Part shown: piece by piece, positions 13,764 to 26,450 of the stretch | Layout: each line of letters opens with the position of its first letter | How positions within the stretch are numbered: position 1 is the stretch's first letter | Assembly (NCBI GenBank): GCA_026874595.1 | Contig: CM049318.1 | Span: 53,038,750 to 53,102,749, forward strand | Length of the DNA stretch: 64,000 nucleotides | Direction: 5' to 3' | Source of the DNA: Sipunculus nudus | Taxonomy: Eukaryota > Annelida > Sipuncula > Golfingiida > Sipunculidae | The notes under the pieces: model-generated | What the model saw: the letters and a program-made list of their open reading frames with translations, nothing else | The model's database searches: none | What the model was told of the DNA's origin: nothing | Made by a program: the position numbers and the translations under genes

Positions 13764-15868
13764 TGGGCGTATATAATCGAATAATAATATAATCCCACGG
13801 GTGTACCAAGATATAATGATACGTTAATGACGTTGAATACGCTACAAATTGATTCAGTTTTACATTCTCCTTATAACACAAAACTCCTTTTTGAAGCTCT
13901 AATATCCAATGGTTTGGTGCGTCCTTGACTTCCCAATTGTTCTTCTTATTAAAAGCCCTGCAAATCTTGCTGTGTCTAAATCGTACTGACACGCTGTATA
14001 ATAAAAGTACTTATACATGTTTTCTATGTCCAAACGTGCCACCGTCGTATTCCTGCGCTTCATGCAAGGAAAGTCCTATGAGAAATTTCGTTTATTTTTT
14101 GGTATTTTACAAGCAGAAATGTTCCAGGAATGAATCAATGAGATCGTAAGGTATGTGCGTAATATTAATATCACGATATATAATATTATTTTCCTCTAAA
14201 TAAACCGGTGCGAATTTTAGAAGCATTGTCACCAAACATACGACGCATTTATTAGACTGTATGGGGATTTGCAACAAGGGAAATTCGTGATGCTAGTTCC
14301 TTACCAAACCCACCACTGACGGTAGGCTTTTGCCATTTAACTGTCATCTGAATTCCACCGGGGGTTTGTACTATACAAGGACTCTCCTTTCGCAGATGGT
14401 ATTTCATCATGTATCAATTAGTAAATACAGACGTTAATTAATTACTATAGCTGAGACCATATACTTGCTGTTCCCTAATGACGGAACAACCTTTGAATCA
14501 ACAACCTCCTGCGCGCCATTTCGCGAAAGCATAACCGAATGTGTAATGTCGAAAACATGAAAAATGCATGATACACAGTGCGCCACTTTTCGACCATTCG
14601 CCCAGACAACAATATGTCCTAATTCAAGTCCTACCTACTTAACCAATCCATATTTTCTTTTTAAAAAGTAAATTATATAAAATGAGCTCTGCAAATCATC
14701 ATTATCGTACATACGTAATAATTTCACCATAAATATTAAAATATTAATGATTTAACAATGTCCACAACGGAAGGTAAATGGAATCTATATCAGTCATTAA
14801 CACGATGCAAGACTGGTTTTCTATAATAATTAGTTAAATGAGCTGAACTCCGTATATTGTCCGGATAATATTACGAAATAACTCCTTAATATAATGGATT
14901 TATTCAAAACCTAATTTAATTTGCCGGGAAGTTAATGCCGTTTTCAAGCCGAGACACCGGCTGATGGATTAACTTTCCTAACAAAACATGCCGTACGACT
15001 GGTTATATCAAATCCACTGTATCAAGGGCCATGTTTATTAGGCCTCATTCCAATATCTCTTTCTTGAATCTATATGTACAACCAAAGCCCCATAGATATC
15101 AGGTAGCAAAGAACTATCCGTTTGAAATGTCACCTAATCAAAATGGATACACGGACTTTTGTATAGGTAACGACAATAGGGCCGACATTCGTGATTTCCA
15201 ACTTCTTTGGCAGAGAAGTTCGTCAGTCTCATCATGTTTTTTCAAGCAATCTCATGCATGTACACTATATCTCCATCAGTTTTACAGTGACGTATGTATT
15301 AAGGGATAGAATTTCGTGACGGCAGTGTTCAATGTTGAACCAGGCACTGGTAAAGGTTTGAGCGCCTATCCATGGATCCCGAGAATGGAGCGTCCGAAAG
15401 AGATTTCAAGCATCATAGGCGATTACCTCCGCGTTCTGAAAGGCCTAAAAAAAATAAATACAAAGGAAGAGTTCTGAAAGGACACCCGCCTATTATGACC
15501 ACCTGTCTATTAAGACCACCCGTGAGTTAACCAAATGCATTCACACTGGTTATAATCTACCTGTCCTGTGAATGGCCATATAAGCCAGTTTGATAATTGC
15601 ACAGGTTTCACTGTATCACCATTCCATACAGTCATAGAAACAGTTAAGAAAATTGAACTTCTTACCATATATTTGCTTCGCATATCTTAAAGTTACAAGC
15701 ATGAACTTGTACAACCGGATCTTTCCCTTAATGGCAATAAATTTGACTCTTGAAATTTGTTATGAGTACACTTATTTTTACTAAGCATTCTGGAATTGTC
15801 TGCAAGGTTATTTTGACCGGAATGGGGAAATTCAAGATCGTACCAGCTCTATAAACATCACAGCGATT
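13764..15868. other. Intergenic or intronic DNA next to the satellite edge
   Basis: No recognisable gene. The longest open stretches (96 codons minus near 13702-13992, crossing the satellite edge; 92 codons plus at 15031-15309) have no motifs I know and no convincing splice context. I found no terminal repeats. Confidence 0.4.
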
Positions 15869-16050
15869 TAACCGGACAGTCTAGTGGTAACAAGCTCGGC
15901 TCTCTCCGCTGGCGACTAGGGTTTGATCCCCGGCGTGGGAATCTCTAAGAGATGTAGTAGCCGGGCGAAGGTCGGTGGTTTTCTGGGGGTCCTCTTGTTT
16001 ATTTTCAAATCTCAAGACTATACTGAACGCCACCATATGAGCCGTGGATT
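15869..16050 (+). mobile_element. tRNA-derived SINE, family 1
   Basis: The head has pol III-like internal promoter elements: an A-box-like TCTAGTGGTAACAAGCTCGG and a B box GGGTTTGATCCCC, spaced as in a tRNA gene. It is followed by a body with GGTCGGTGGTTTTCTGGGGGTCC and CTGAACGCCACC. The same head-to-body order occurs at 57022-57205 (plus) and, reversed, at 23048-23216. The short ORF at 15923-16111 lies within this element and is not a gene. The tRNA of origin cannot be named with confidence. Confidence 0.8.
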
Positions 16051-16295
16051 TTTAGTGCCTATACGGTTAGGTATTATAAGTATTGGCAATCAAGTAAAAA
16101 ATATAAGTTAAAATTTAATCAGATAAATTAACTAATAGATCCTGCTGGACCCTGCCATAGCATCTCATCATTATATCTCTGATTTAGTGGACAACATAAT
16201 TGATTATTATTACTGTTAATTATTAAATAATTAAATAATCAATTAAGTCTTGGTTGTCCTGATCCTTTTATGACGTATCTTCACTGGAGAGTCAA

Positions 16296-16299
16296 TATG

Positions 16300-16355
<56 letters not shown>
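16296..16355. repeat. (TA)n microsatellite with G interruptions
   Basis: An alternating TA tract interrupted by single G residues at about 16321 and 16343, between the SINE and unannotated AT-rich DNA. Confidence 0.95.
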
Positions 16356-17739
16356 AATAAACAGCTTTTTATGACATCTTTTTTTCGCTCTGCTTTGGGT
16401 TTATAACATTTTTCCAAGTTGTTCCCATGTCATAAATCAAGTCAAACTGGCGTTTTTTACGTTCCTTTTCTTCCTCATTGTCACCGCCATACCCGTGTCC
16501 CATGGTACCTTTTAAACAACATCCAAAACGTATTTACGTTCAGAATAAATAAACTCTTGTTGTTGCTACAGTAATAATATTTTTTTATCTTTCACATGAA
16601 CCGCAACCGATCAGGCATAAAATTTAATAAAACCAAGCATTAACTTTAAAAATGTGGCCCTGGATTAGCTCTATCGGGACATATTAGAAACAGTATATCG
16701 TCCCAAATTGTCAGCTGAACAAATTCACTAGCATGTAATGGCTCGTCCACGCCGGGAAGCACTGATCGGGATAATACCACGCGCCAAATCTATAAATTTA
16801 TGCCAATTTTATTGTTAATCCTCAATCTATTACCCCGTATTATATTAATCCAGTCCGATATTAAGGCCAATTCTTATGGATCCAAGAAGACGAAAATATA
16901 AATAAAAAAAATTAATTATGGCATTAACTGCTGCGCAGAAGTTAATAATTCTGGCGGAACGGATAAATATTTTTTGTTTATAAATTTTAATCATAATTTT
17001 AATTTTATAACTTAATTTTTAATTCCCTATTTAGGCATTTTTATAGTTAACATTTCATTGTTCATCCAGACATTTTGCTAATAAAACACATCCGGAGGCT
17101 TTTGTAATACGGAGGATTATACTTTAGACATCTACCAGGCATTGAACGCATCGTTGGATTTCCGTTTACAAATAACGTGATCTGTGTCATAATGATCGAG
17201 TTCTTGTCCATAATGCTGCGATTATAAACAATGCTACGTGATAAACACTTAGTATATAACGCTTTGAGCTATTCATTTTAAGGGCCGGATATACCATATC
17301 TTAGAAAGGGGGCTAAACACCCGGCACAAGTAAAAAAGTAAGCTGGGAGTGCTATGGTCTGTTCCACAGTGGGAACCGGGATGGCCATTGAAATTTGTTA
17401 ATCTTTTCATATATTTACAGAACAGTTCCAAAAAGTAAAATGAATTGAAGGAATGGGTCGTAGGCCTATAATTGGCTAGAAAGAAACCAAAACCATACCT
17501 TGCTTAATGTTTGAGTAATTCATTAATACCAACATCTGAAAAAAAAAGTCTAGATTTTACAACATTAAAGTCCGACTGATGAAGGTCAAGGTCACAGGTC
17601 ACATTTAAAAGCTGTTTCCTGAGTGTTTGGTATCATACATATTCTAAAATATGTAACTATAAAAGTGAGACTGCCAAAAAATGCGAGACTATGTCACCAT
17701 GGAAACAAGGTACAGATAAACCAAAGATTTGATATTATC
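16356..17739. other. Unannotated AT-rich DNA
   Basis: No gene, RNA or mobile-element signature recognised. The sequence contains T-rich and A-rich runs and no open stretch beyond about 67 codons. Confidence 0.4.
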
Positions 17740-18080
17740 GGCTTCTGTGGCTCAGGGGTAGAGCACAGGACTCCAAGCAGGGAGGTAGTGAGTTCAAATC
17801 GAGACCGAGGAGCGGTGAGATTTTAAGGGTCGACACCAACCCAGGGTGAGCGCTCTGCAGGCTTAATGGGGAGGTTGTGCCCGACAGCCGTGTATCACTC
17901 ACAAACGGGTGCGTCTTTGGGAGGTTCCTCGGTGTTATGACCAAGCTATTCGGATGATTACACAGCCAGGACCTGAAGGTGCGGTAGACCCCAGACATGA
18001 TTGGGACCAAGATACAGAATAAGAATGACAGGAAGTGAGTGCTACCGCCCTGTTAGGTAGTCCCAAACTGGAATGGAACT
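17740..18080 (+). mobile_element. tRNA-derived SINE, family 2
   Basis: The head resembles a tRNA: GGCTTCTGTGGCTCAGGGGTAGAGCAC carries an A box, and GAGTTCAAATC at about 17789 is a B box. The body includes CTGCAGGCTTAATGGGGAGG, the motif GGGTGCGTCTTTGGGAGG-TTCCTCGGTGTTA, and a distal GTGCTACCGCCCTGTTAGGTAG block. Reverse-oriented relatives at 33190-33495 and 45885-46190 share the same order of blocks, defining an element of about 340 bp. The ORFs at 17623-17826 and 17735-18010 are shadows of it. Confidence 0.8.
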
Positions 18081-19005
<925 letters not shown>

Positions 19006-19172
19006 ATATACATATCTATGTGTATGTATTCGCTAAAAAAAGTGAGAACCTATTAATCAGATCCTATCCATTTTTTTTATATTATGCTTGTAGCAATTAT
19101 GCTTGTATGTAGCATAATAAAGACAGAAACAATACTGATAGAAACAATGAGAAAACAAAGGCAGATAAGGAA

Positions 19173-19349
19173 GATCCATGAAAAGCAGAAACTGGATCGC
19201 GGAAGGAGATCCATGAAAAGCAGAAACTGGATCGCGGAAGGAGATCCATGAAAAGCAGAAACTGAATCGCGGAAGGAGATCCATGAAAAGCAGAAACTGG
19301 ATCGCGGAAGGAGATCCATGAAAAGCAGAAACTGGATCTCGGAAGGAAA
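19173..19349. repeat. 35-bp minisatellite, five units
   Basis: GATCCATGAAAAGCAGAAAC begins units at 19173, 19208, 19243, 19278 and 19313, exactly 35 bp apart and nearly identical. Because 35 is not a multiple of 3, the repeat cycles through all frames. This produces the overlapping minus-strand open stretches of 80-120 codons with the same short repeating peptide (FLLFMDL/FCFSWIS/SAFHGS). They are artefacts of the array, not genes. Confidence 0.95.
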
Positions 19350-19510
19350 TCATTAGCATTCATTTTTTTTAGCAGAGAGAAGCGCAAAGGCTCAAGCTTA
19401 CACCATTTCCAAGTACTTCTGATATTTCCAAGCGCCACGCCAAGCCAACATGAGAACACCGTAAAGTTTCATATGTCCTCGGTGGCGTCAAATTATCTTC
19501 CAGATTGTGT

Positions 19511-19536
19511 GGGGGGGGGGGACTCGACTCGTAGAG

Positions 19537-19567
<31 letters not shown>
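19511..19567. repeat. G11 run and (AC)n microsatellite
   Basis: Eleven G residues at 19511-19521, a short CGACTCG-bearing spacer, then an (AC)n tract of about 30 bp from 19538. It directly precedes copy 2 of the local duplication, as (AT)n precedes copy 1. Confidence 0.9.
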
Positions 19568-19569
<2 letters not shown>

Positions 19570-19574
19570 TTTAT

Positions 19575-19775
19575 ACCTTTAAAGCGTCTGTATGGCACTT
19601 TTCATACATATTAGCGTCCGCATGATAGATTTAAAATATATATATATACTTAATAACATTTCAAATATATTTTAATTTAGTATGAGGTCTCTGAAAATAA
19701 GGTATGATGTTTCCAGTATATGTTAATTCTAAACCAGGTTAAGATATAATATTTCATGTAGCAAACTCATCAATA
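19575..19775. repeat. Local direct duplication, copy 2
   Basis: This is the partner of 18848-19005. It contains a second AGCGTC start (AGCGTCCGCATGATAG near 19613), then TGTTTCCAGTATATGTTAATTC, TAAACCAGGTTAAGATATAAT and CAAACTCAT. Confidence 0.8.
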
Positions 19776-19901
19776 GAACCAATTATTTTTATTATTTCAT
19801 GTTTTAGTATATTTCAGTTGCAATATCTAAATTATGTTCTCTAAAAAGCGGGAGAAGATGACATTGACCGGCACCACCCAACCCCTCCCCCCTGACAAAA
19901 A

Positions 19902-19928
19902 GTGTGTGTGTGTGGGGGGGGGGGGGGG
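19902..19928. repeat. (TG)n followed by a G15 run
   Basis: A short GT dinucleotide run leads straight into 15 G residues (19914-19928). It is a simple repeat with the potential to fold as G-quadruplex DNA. Confidence 0.9.
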
Positions 19929-20204
19929 ATAATCCTCCCTATATTGACGCCCCTGTATGTTCTTCTTAGGATGAGGTCAGATATTCCCTCCTCATTTATG
20001 TGGGTAATTAGCTGCCTTGGTTGAGGTCTGCGCTCTCTGAGTCCATCTTGCTTGTTTAAACAAGAAATTTTTTGATCTCAGAAGCACCTGTCATTTAAAG
20101 ATAACAGCTTCCAGGTGATGACACATCCTTAGAACTCCTCATAGATTACATATCTGCAGATAAATATAATAAAGTGATCTTAAGATCATATCCTCTAAAT
20201 ATAA

Positions 20205-20248
<44 letters not shown>

Positions 20249-22120
20249 TACATAAAAAGCAGACCAAAATTCACTTTTTAAAATTAGATTTAAATAAAAT
20301 ATTGAGCTGCAAGGCTTATAATGTTCCCGGAAACTGAACTGCAGCCGCATCTGGTCAAATTTACAGAACTTATTAGTATATTTATAAGCTGTAAAAGAAT
20401 AGATATTTATATATCGGAAATGAAAGTCTCCGGGTCTGATCCCGCTTCAAAAAGATGGATATAAAAATACATGTATCAATATAATTTCCAGGTCTCTTTT
20501 CATGCTATCTACATTTTTCCAGTCCCGCAGAATTATTGTGAAATACATATACAGAGAATGGCCTTACACGCTTAAATTACTGGCTAACGGATGTACATAC
20601 AATACAAAGCCGACGCCGCTGGGTCGTCTGCTCCGTCTGTAACCTTTCTGACCTACCGTACATACACGTTTGAGTGACGATGACAAGTGTCTGTCGTCGG
20701 TCCACCCAAGACCAATGGCGCCACTCCTTGCAAATTGTTCACAGATTGATACAGCTGCCCCATACAGAAGCTTTCTGGGTATACTGTGTCTCCAGTTAGT
20801 CATTAATGCTGACTTAGAAACATACTGGAGCCGCAGATATATAATATACTGCGTTTTTTATCGGATATTGATTCATTTTAGTCTGTATTGTGTTATATCA
20901 TTTTAATTTGTGTCATCTTTTCTTATATTTTATCAGTCCTCGAAACCTCCCACCTTGTGAAACTCGACGACACCTGTCCCGATTGTTGGACAACCTCAAA
21001 TCAAGAACAACAAATATTTATCCTTACATATTATTTCCTGACATACCTGTCACTGTGTAACCAGCATTGGCCATGGAAGGGGTTGTTATGGCAAGTATGC
21101 AATATTTAGCTGTTTAATGGATCTTTCCCTTTACACTTGCGACACCTGTCGGCGACAATTGACACTGAATGTCCGGGTGCTTCTTCTCCGATGATTTACA
21201 GTAACAAACAAACCTGATCCGTACCTTTATGCTTAGGTTTCTTACCGGAGTTTCTGGTTTGTATTTGATTTTATTTTTGACATATTCTGTGATAAATCTG
21301 TCATAAAATTAACATGGAGAACGTCTTTTCTTTGTTGAATTTAGTTTATATTTTTATTTTGTTGTCATATAAAGATAAATATATTTATTACAATACATGA
21401 ACTCATTACTTCCCGAAGAAAAGATGGGGAAACATATGTTTCTTTTCATTCAGTATTAGCACGATTAAGTTCAGATTTTATATCTTGATCATTGATCAGA
21501 TTACTATAAAATGGTTGTCAATGGAATATTATATAAATGTATGCATATTATTTTTGTTTGGTTAACCGAAAATCATTTTAAGTGGAGTTTTCTCTCCCCT
21601 TTTTATAAGGTTGGGGAATTTTTCGGCGGAGGGTTGGTGCTTTCGCCAAGTGGATTATTATCTGAGGGATCGGTTGCATTTGCAGAAAATAATGTTTAAT
21701 TTTGAAATGTGAGTTTGCTGTTGTGCTTTTCGGAGGGGGGGGATCCTTTAACAGTTTTATTTTAAGTGATAGTAAAAGTAATAACAGAAAAAGTAATAGT
21801 ATTTGTTACAAGTTACGTATAAAACGTTCAAAGTAATGGCTAATGATAATAGGAAAGCACTCATGTGTCATACATGCGCCATAATTGAAACTAATAACAT
21901 ACCAATTTCATATATACGCTGTCAAGTGAGGTTTCTTGCAAATTGATACTGGGCCGCTAAGTTACCTGACTCTGGCGATGAAAAGCCTTCACGGTATCGA
22001 TGTAATCATTTGATAGTGAGGCTGTGTGCTGCAGTGAACACCAGACAGTTACTATGGAGAAATCAACGTTATGCACATAGGACAGTCACCCGGATTGTCT
22101 ATTAACTATAACACACTTAG
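19929..22120. other. Unannotated DNA with a TA microsatellite at 20207-20245
   Basis: Apart from the (TA)n at 20207-20245, I recognise nothing. A slightly GC-richer island at 20560-20830 carries overlapping open stretches of 78-79 codons on both strands, without known motifs or clear splice signals. Confidence 0.4.
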
Positions 22121-22440
22121 AAATCTGCCTTCACCGCCATGTGAGGGGGCCCCTGGTGTGGGACGCTTCCCAAAATATGTTTGTATTTACTTATCCGATC
22201 CATTTTAACGGGCCCATTCGTGCATAAGTGACTTTGCTTTCGTGAATAATCCTCGATAGTGTTCCTGAATCCCGATTATGTGCCGGATCCACACCAAAAT
22301 CTAATAGATTCCTTGTTGACCATTCCCGAAGTACCTTCAACATTTCAGGAGATTCCGTTTATTATTTCGTGAGCTATGTTGTGAGCAAACACACATACAC
22401 ACACACACAAACACACGAACGGGGATACGGCGATACAGTT
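22121..22440 (+). repeat. Dispersed repeat family D, copy 1
   Basis: This shares ordered blocks with 56104-56306, 58807-59126, 48740-48944 and, reversed, 31617-31798. The blocks are an AAATCTGC-type start, CCCATTCGTGCATAAGTGACT, CGTGAATAATCCTC, GGATCCACACCAAAATCTAAT, CCATTCCCGAAGTACC, GTGAGCTATGTTGTGAGCAAAC and a CA-rich tail with CACGAACGGGG. No coding capacity was recognised. It is probably a non-autonomous element; the class is not determined. Confidence 0.75.
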
Positions 22441-23047
22441 TTTAAATAACGATATTTTTCAATTTTCATTAAACATGCTTTTAAATGATTTTTTTTTTTA
22501 ATTATAAATTGTTTCTGTTGCAGATTTAGACATCTAATTTGGTTTGGATTTATGACAGGCTTGAAGCGAAAGCCGCCTCCGTGTCTAAAGACATTTAGTA
22601 GGAAATGTTAAAGTAGGCCTGGTATACCATTGACCACAGATTAATACCAGGAAATATGCGTGTCCGCTTGAACACAGCCATAATGATTAATCTCACATTA
22701 ATTTTCTCTCCTGACATTTTATGGAAACTGCACGAGGCAATATAACAATACTGTTGTTTAGGAACTTCAGCCTTGCAATATGGTACACGGCTGTGATTGT
22801 ACACACAACCTATACATCTCTGTAGGTAAATCATAGTCCAGAATTCTATAACTGCGAGTTATTTGCACATCTAAGACGTAAAGAAAGTTTGTTTTCAAAG
22901 GTTTCTTAGAGTAGTGTAGAAAAAGTATTATACGTACTTTGTATAACATACTAATGAACGAAGCACATTAATAAGTATATATAAACTTATTTATTTTACA
23001 CGGATTGTACAAATAGTTTTTATAACTAATCGCGACATTCCCCATGC
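22441..23047. other. Unannotated DNA
   Basis: No gene recognised. Open stretches of 60-79 codons on the minus strand (22595-22949) overlap each other and show no motifs. Confidence 0.35.
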
Positions 23048-23216
23048 CTTAAATGGGGGCGTTCGGTAGACTGTATAGAAGGAGGAAGCCGGAGAACCCG
23101 GATAAAACAACCGGCCTCGGACGGGCAACTACAACCCACTCTCATGGCCTCACCGGCTTTCGAACCCGGGTCGCCAGTGGAGCGAGCCAAACGTTTTACC
23201 TCTCGACTGTCCAGCA
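23048..23216 (-). mobile_element. tRNA-derived SINE, family 1 (reverse orientation)
   Basis: Read on the minus strand it gives an A-box-like GAGAGGTAAAACGTTTGGC, CTGGCGACCCGGGTTCGAAAG (B box), then the body with GGCCGGTTGTTTTATCCGGGTTC and CCGAACGCC. It matches the plus-strand copies at 15869 and 57022. The short ORFs on both strands here are shadows of it. Confidence 0.85.
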
Positions 23217-23716
23217 ATATTTGCATTGTTCGTGTTTGAATTAACTTACCTGCATAAACATTTCTTGTCTAATATTTCACAAGATAAAGAATTATTAATA
23301 ATAAATATGTCATATATTATATATACATACATTACTTAATTTAAAAAAACACTGATTTCCTATCAATTGAATACAATTAAAATATCGCAATACGTATCGC
23401 AAAGCGCTACCACATTTCGCAATATATAGCAATACGAAATTTGCAGGCGATATCCGGCCCGACATATTACTTTATAATAACTCAGGGTTAATTATAAATA
23501 TAAAGTATATAGTAAAATTCCAAACACTAACTGAAGTATGAATGTAACATTCTCTGTAATCGCCTTTATGATTTATTAATTACATACTGAATAATATTTT
23601 ACATTATAATTATATATTAATTTACATTGTGTAAAATTATGCAAAATTATATATATAAATAATAAAGTTATATATAATATATTATAACTTAATTATGATC
23701 AGTTGTTTTTTTTATG

Positions 23717-23719
<3 letters not shown>
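23217..23719. other. Very AT-rich unannotated DNA
   Basis: Low-complexity A/T sequence with many TATATAA-like words. No gene, RNA or element boundary recognised. Confidence 0.4.

Positions 23720-23781
<62 letters not shown>
23720..23781. repeat. (TA)n microsatellite, ~62 bp
   Basis: A pure alternating TA tract separating very AT-rich DNA from the GC-richer 23790-24360 segment. Confidence 0.95.
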
Positions 23782-23782
<1 letters not shown>

Positions 23783-26404
23783 CAGAAGAAAACTGGCGTC
23801 GTACTGTGGTGATAATTGAAGCATACATTTATGACGCTATCCACTGGCTGTTGTTATTGACTTGGCGGTGTGGATCGCTTATTCAGCCCACATGGTCCTG
23901 TCTCACTCGGAGAGCTGATCTCAGGGAAGAGAGCAGTCAAACGCGAAGTGGTCTTCGGTACTGAGAGAGTCTACCTTCGATACAACAAGGTCGCCTTGAA
24001 GCGCTTCACAGTGTAGCAACTATCCTTGATCCATAACTTCGTCCTTGCTTCATTCGCGCCTTGCTGGTTGTGGTGAGAGCACTGTTATTGCGCCGCAAGC
24101 TGACACATAGGTGTCTATCCTGACTAGCACCAGAGCAAGTCAGTTGCTGAATACCACTTTTTCGTGCACTTTAAGTGTACCGCTTCTTGCATACCTATGC
24201 TGAAAGTGTCTCACGTGCACTGCACGCCGTTTCCTCCTCCTTAGGCTTGCATAAGACAAGCGCGGCAGACAAAACAAGAGATAAACCTTGTCAAATCTTA
24301 CAGTTTTCTCGGATCATCTACAAATTACTTCACTCTCTACGGATAGGACATCTGTGACACAGCAAAAATCTAGTACTCATTATAGAACACAATAATTTTT
24401 CATTTGGACTTCTTTACTTGTTTCGTACGTGTTAATGCTGTTATAACATATTTATACTGTACATCTTCGTGGACAATTTTTTGTGAGAAGAACAAAGGAC
24501 ACAAGGTCTGGGAGCGAGATTATCTTCAGGAAGGAAACAAGTGTAATGAACATGGCTTTCAAGGTAGGTTTATATGTTGATATGTCAGTCCTTTCCTTCT
24601 ATCTATATATTGTGACATCGATGTATCTACTACTTTTATGAAGTATGGCCACAACATGTAGAAATAAGATAAGCGTCGGCCTTAGTATTTGTCCATCTGT
24701 CTTATAGGTTCAATGGGATGGAGAAAAGTCACGCAGAGAAGAGCCTCAGCTGAGTCTCATTAAGCGCTCTTGTACATATCCTATTTTCTGCCAGTAAGAT
24801 TCAGAAAAAAAAAATTATTTCATTAAGTGTGGACAGCTTGCATTTAAAGGTATCAACGCCAATACTTCCCACATTCGTCTGGAAAGCACTGACTGTATGC
24901 TTTAGACCATAAATTTATATATATGTATTATCCTAAATAAAATTACAGATGGCCTTAATGCCATTTTCTCACGCTCTTGTATAAATAGTCGTACTTAATG
25001 AGATATTCTTAATTTGAAATATCGTTCTGTCCTGTCATCGTTCCCAGTGAATGACGGATCATTCTATAAAAAAAACATGTTGCAATTTTTGCTCGGAAAT
25101 TGGAAACGCCAAAGAAATCTCTTTAATCATACACTAATAGTATAATTAGTATTGTTAGTATCAAATATAATTAAAAAAAACAAGAGTTCATACATCTGTA
25201 TCTTGATTCATTCTCGCTCCAGCTTCACGGTTACTTATAAAACACCGGATTGAAACACTTAGCTAGGACCACAGTAATATATGGTCACGAAGGGCTGTAT
25301 CCCTTTGATTAAAATGCATAAGTGGAATACAGCGAAAACAATTATCTGATTGACGTATTTATGTGGTATGCAGTGTCTTTATCACATGAAATTTCTTAAA
25401 CAACAAACTGACTGCTCAGCATTCTGTATGGTTTATATAATGCACAGGCAGAGAAAGAGAAAGAAAAAAATTAATCAAGTAGTATATGTTATATATATAT
25501 GTATGTATTTATATATGTTGCGTGCGTAACTCTTAACATGTAGCGCTTCAATCCGCAGGTGCCAGAACATGAGGTTAAATATTGAAAAGTAACACTGTAA
25601 TTGTATAAAGGGATGATAAAACAAGAGGTATACCATAATGAACGCCGGTGGCACTTCAATATACATTAGTAATCACCGGACTGCATGCTGTTGTTTTACA
25701 TATTAGGGCCCTCTGCAGTCGACAGATATAAGAACATGCGATACCCCAGTGTTTCTTTGTCGTTTGCAAAACTAATTTTCCATCTTTCTTTTTAAAGTAA
25801 CAAATCACATAACAAAGAAAGTTACTAAAATTTTATCGCAATTTGTCTCATAAAAAGAGAAATACAGCTGTTGTCGAGGTGCCATTACTTGGGACTTATT
25901 ATCTAAACACTCCATGGAAGAAAGCTACTCTGTGTATGTAAGTAAGGTATATCGCACCCCAGGAATTGCAATAATGGAGTCTTTCTCCGGAGAAGGAAAA
26001 CAGCTTGTTGAAAATATACAAACAGATAGGCCAAATTTAACTATAAAAGCAGGTTGTTTTTAACTCATAATATATATTAGCGAAGGAATTGGTCTAGCTT
26101 TCTAAAAATCAGTTTGTTAATATAAAATCATGAAGCAGATCCAATTCTACGTGGTATATTATGATAGTACATATGAACCCAGTTACTTTTGGATAGTTTA
26201 TGGCAATCGAAAGAAAATAACCAATTTCACGGAAGCAGTCTTCAGGCCAAACGTTTATATAAAACCATATCCTCACCACTATAGTATTCAAAAGGCGGTC
26301 TTTCTTTATTCCATTGTTCTGTGTTCTCAGTATACTAAAAATGAACGCAAATGAACAATCTGAAGAACGTTTTATGATTCATTCAGGTCTGGCTGTATAA
26401 GATG
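23782..26404. other. Unannotated DNA including a GC-richer segment at 23800-24570
   Basis: The 23800-24360 part is compositionally distinct (less AT, no simple repeats) and is followed by ATGAACATGGCTTTCAAG at 24546-24563, directly abutting GTAGGT, a good splice-donor match. This could be a 5' exon but is far from proven. From 24600 on I see only AT-rich DNA without motifs; a 74-codon plus-strand stretch at 26130-26354 is not recognised. Confidence 0.3.
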
Positions 26405-26450
26405 TCCTGTACACACGCACACATACGCACACACACACACACACACACAT
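26405..26450. repeat. (AC)n microsatellite
   Basis: Impure then pure AC repeats (ACACGCACACATACGC followed by (AC)n). Confidence 0.9.

Noticed and set aside
15869-15950. Possible genuine tRNA gene
   Set aside because: It has A- and B-box-like sequences, but the acceptor stem does not pair and a SINE body follows that recurs at two other sites.
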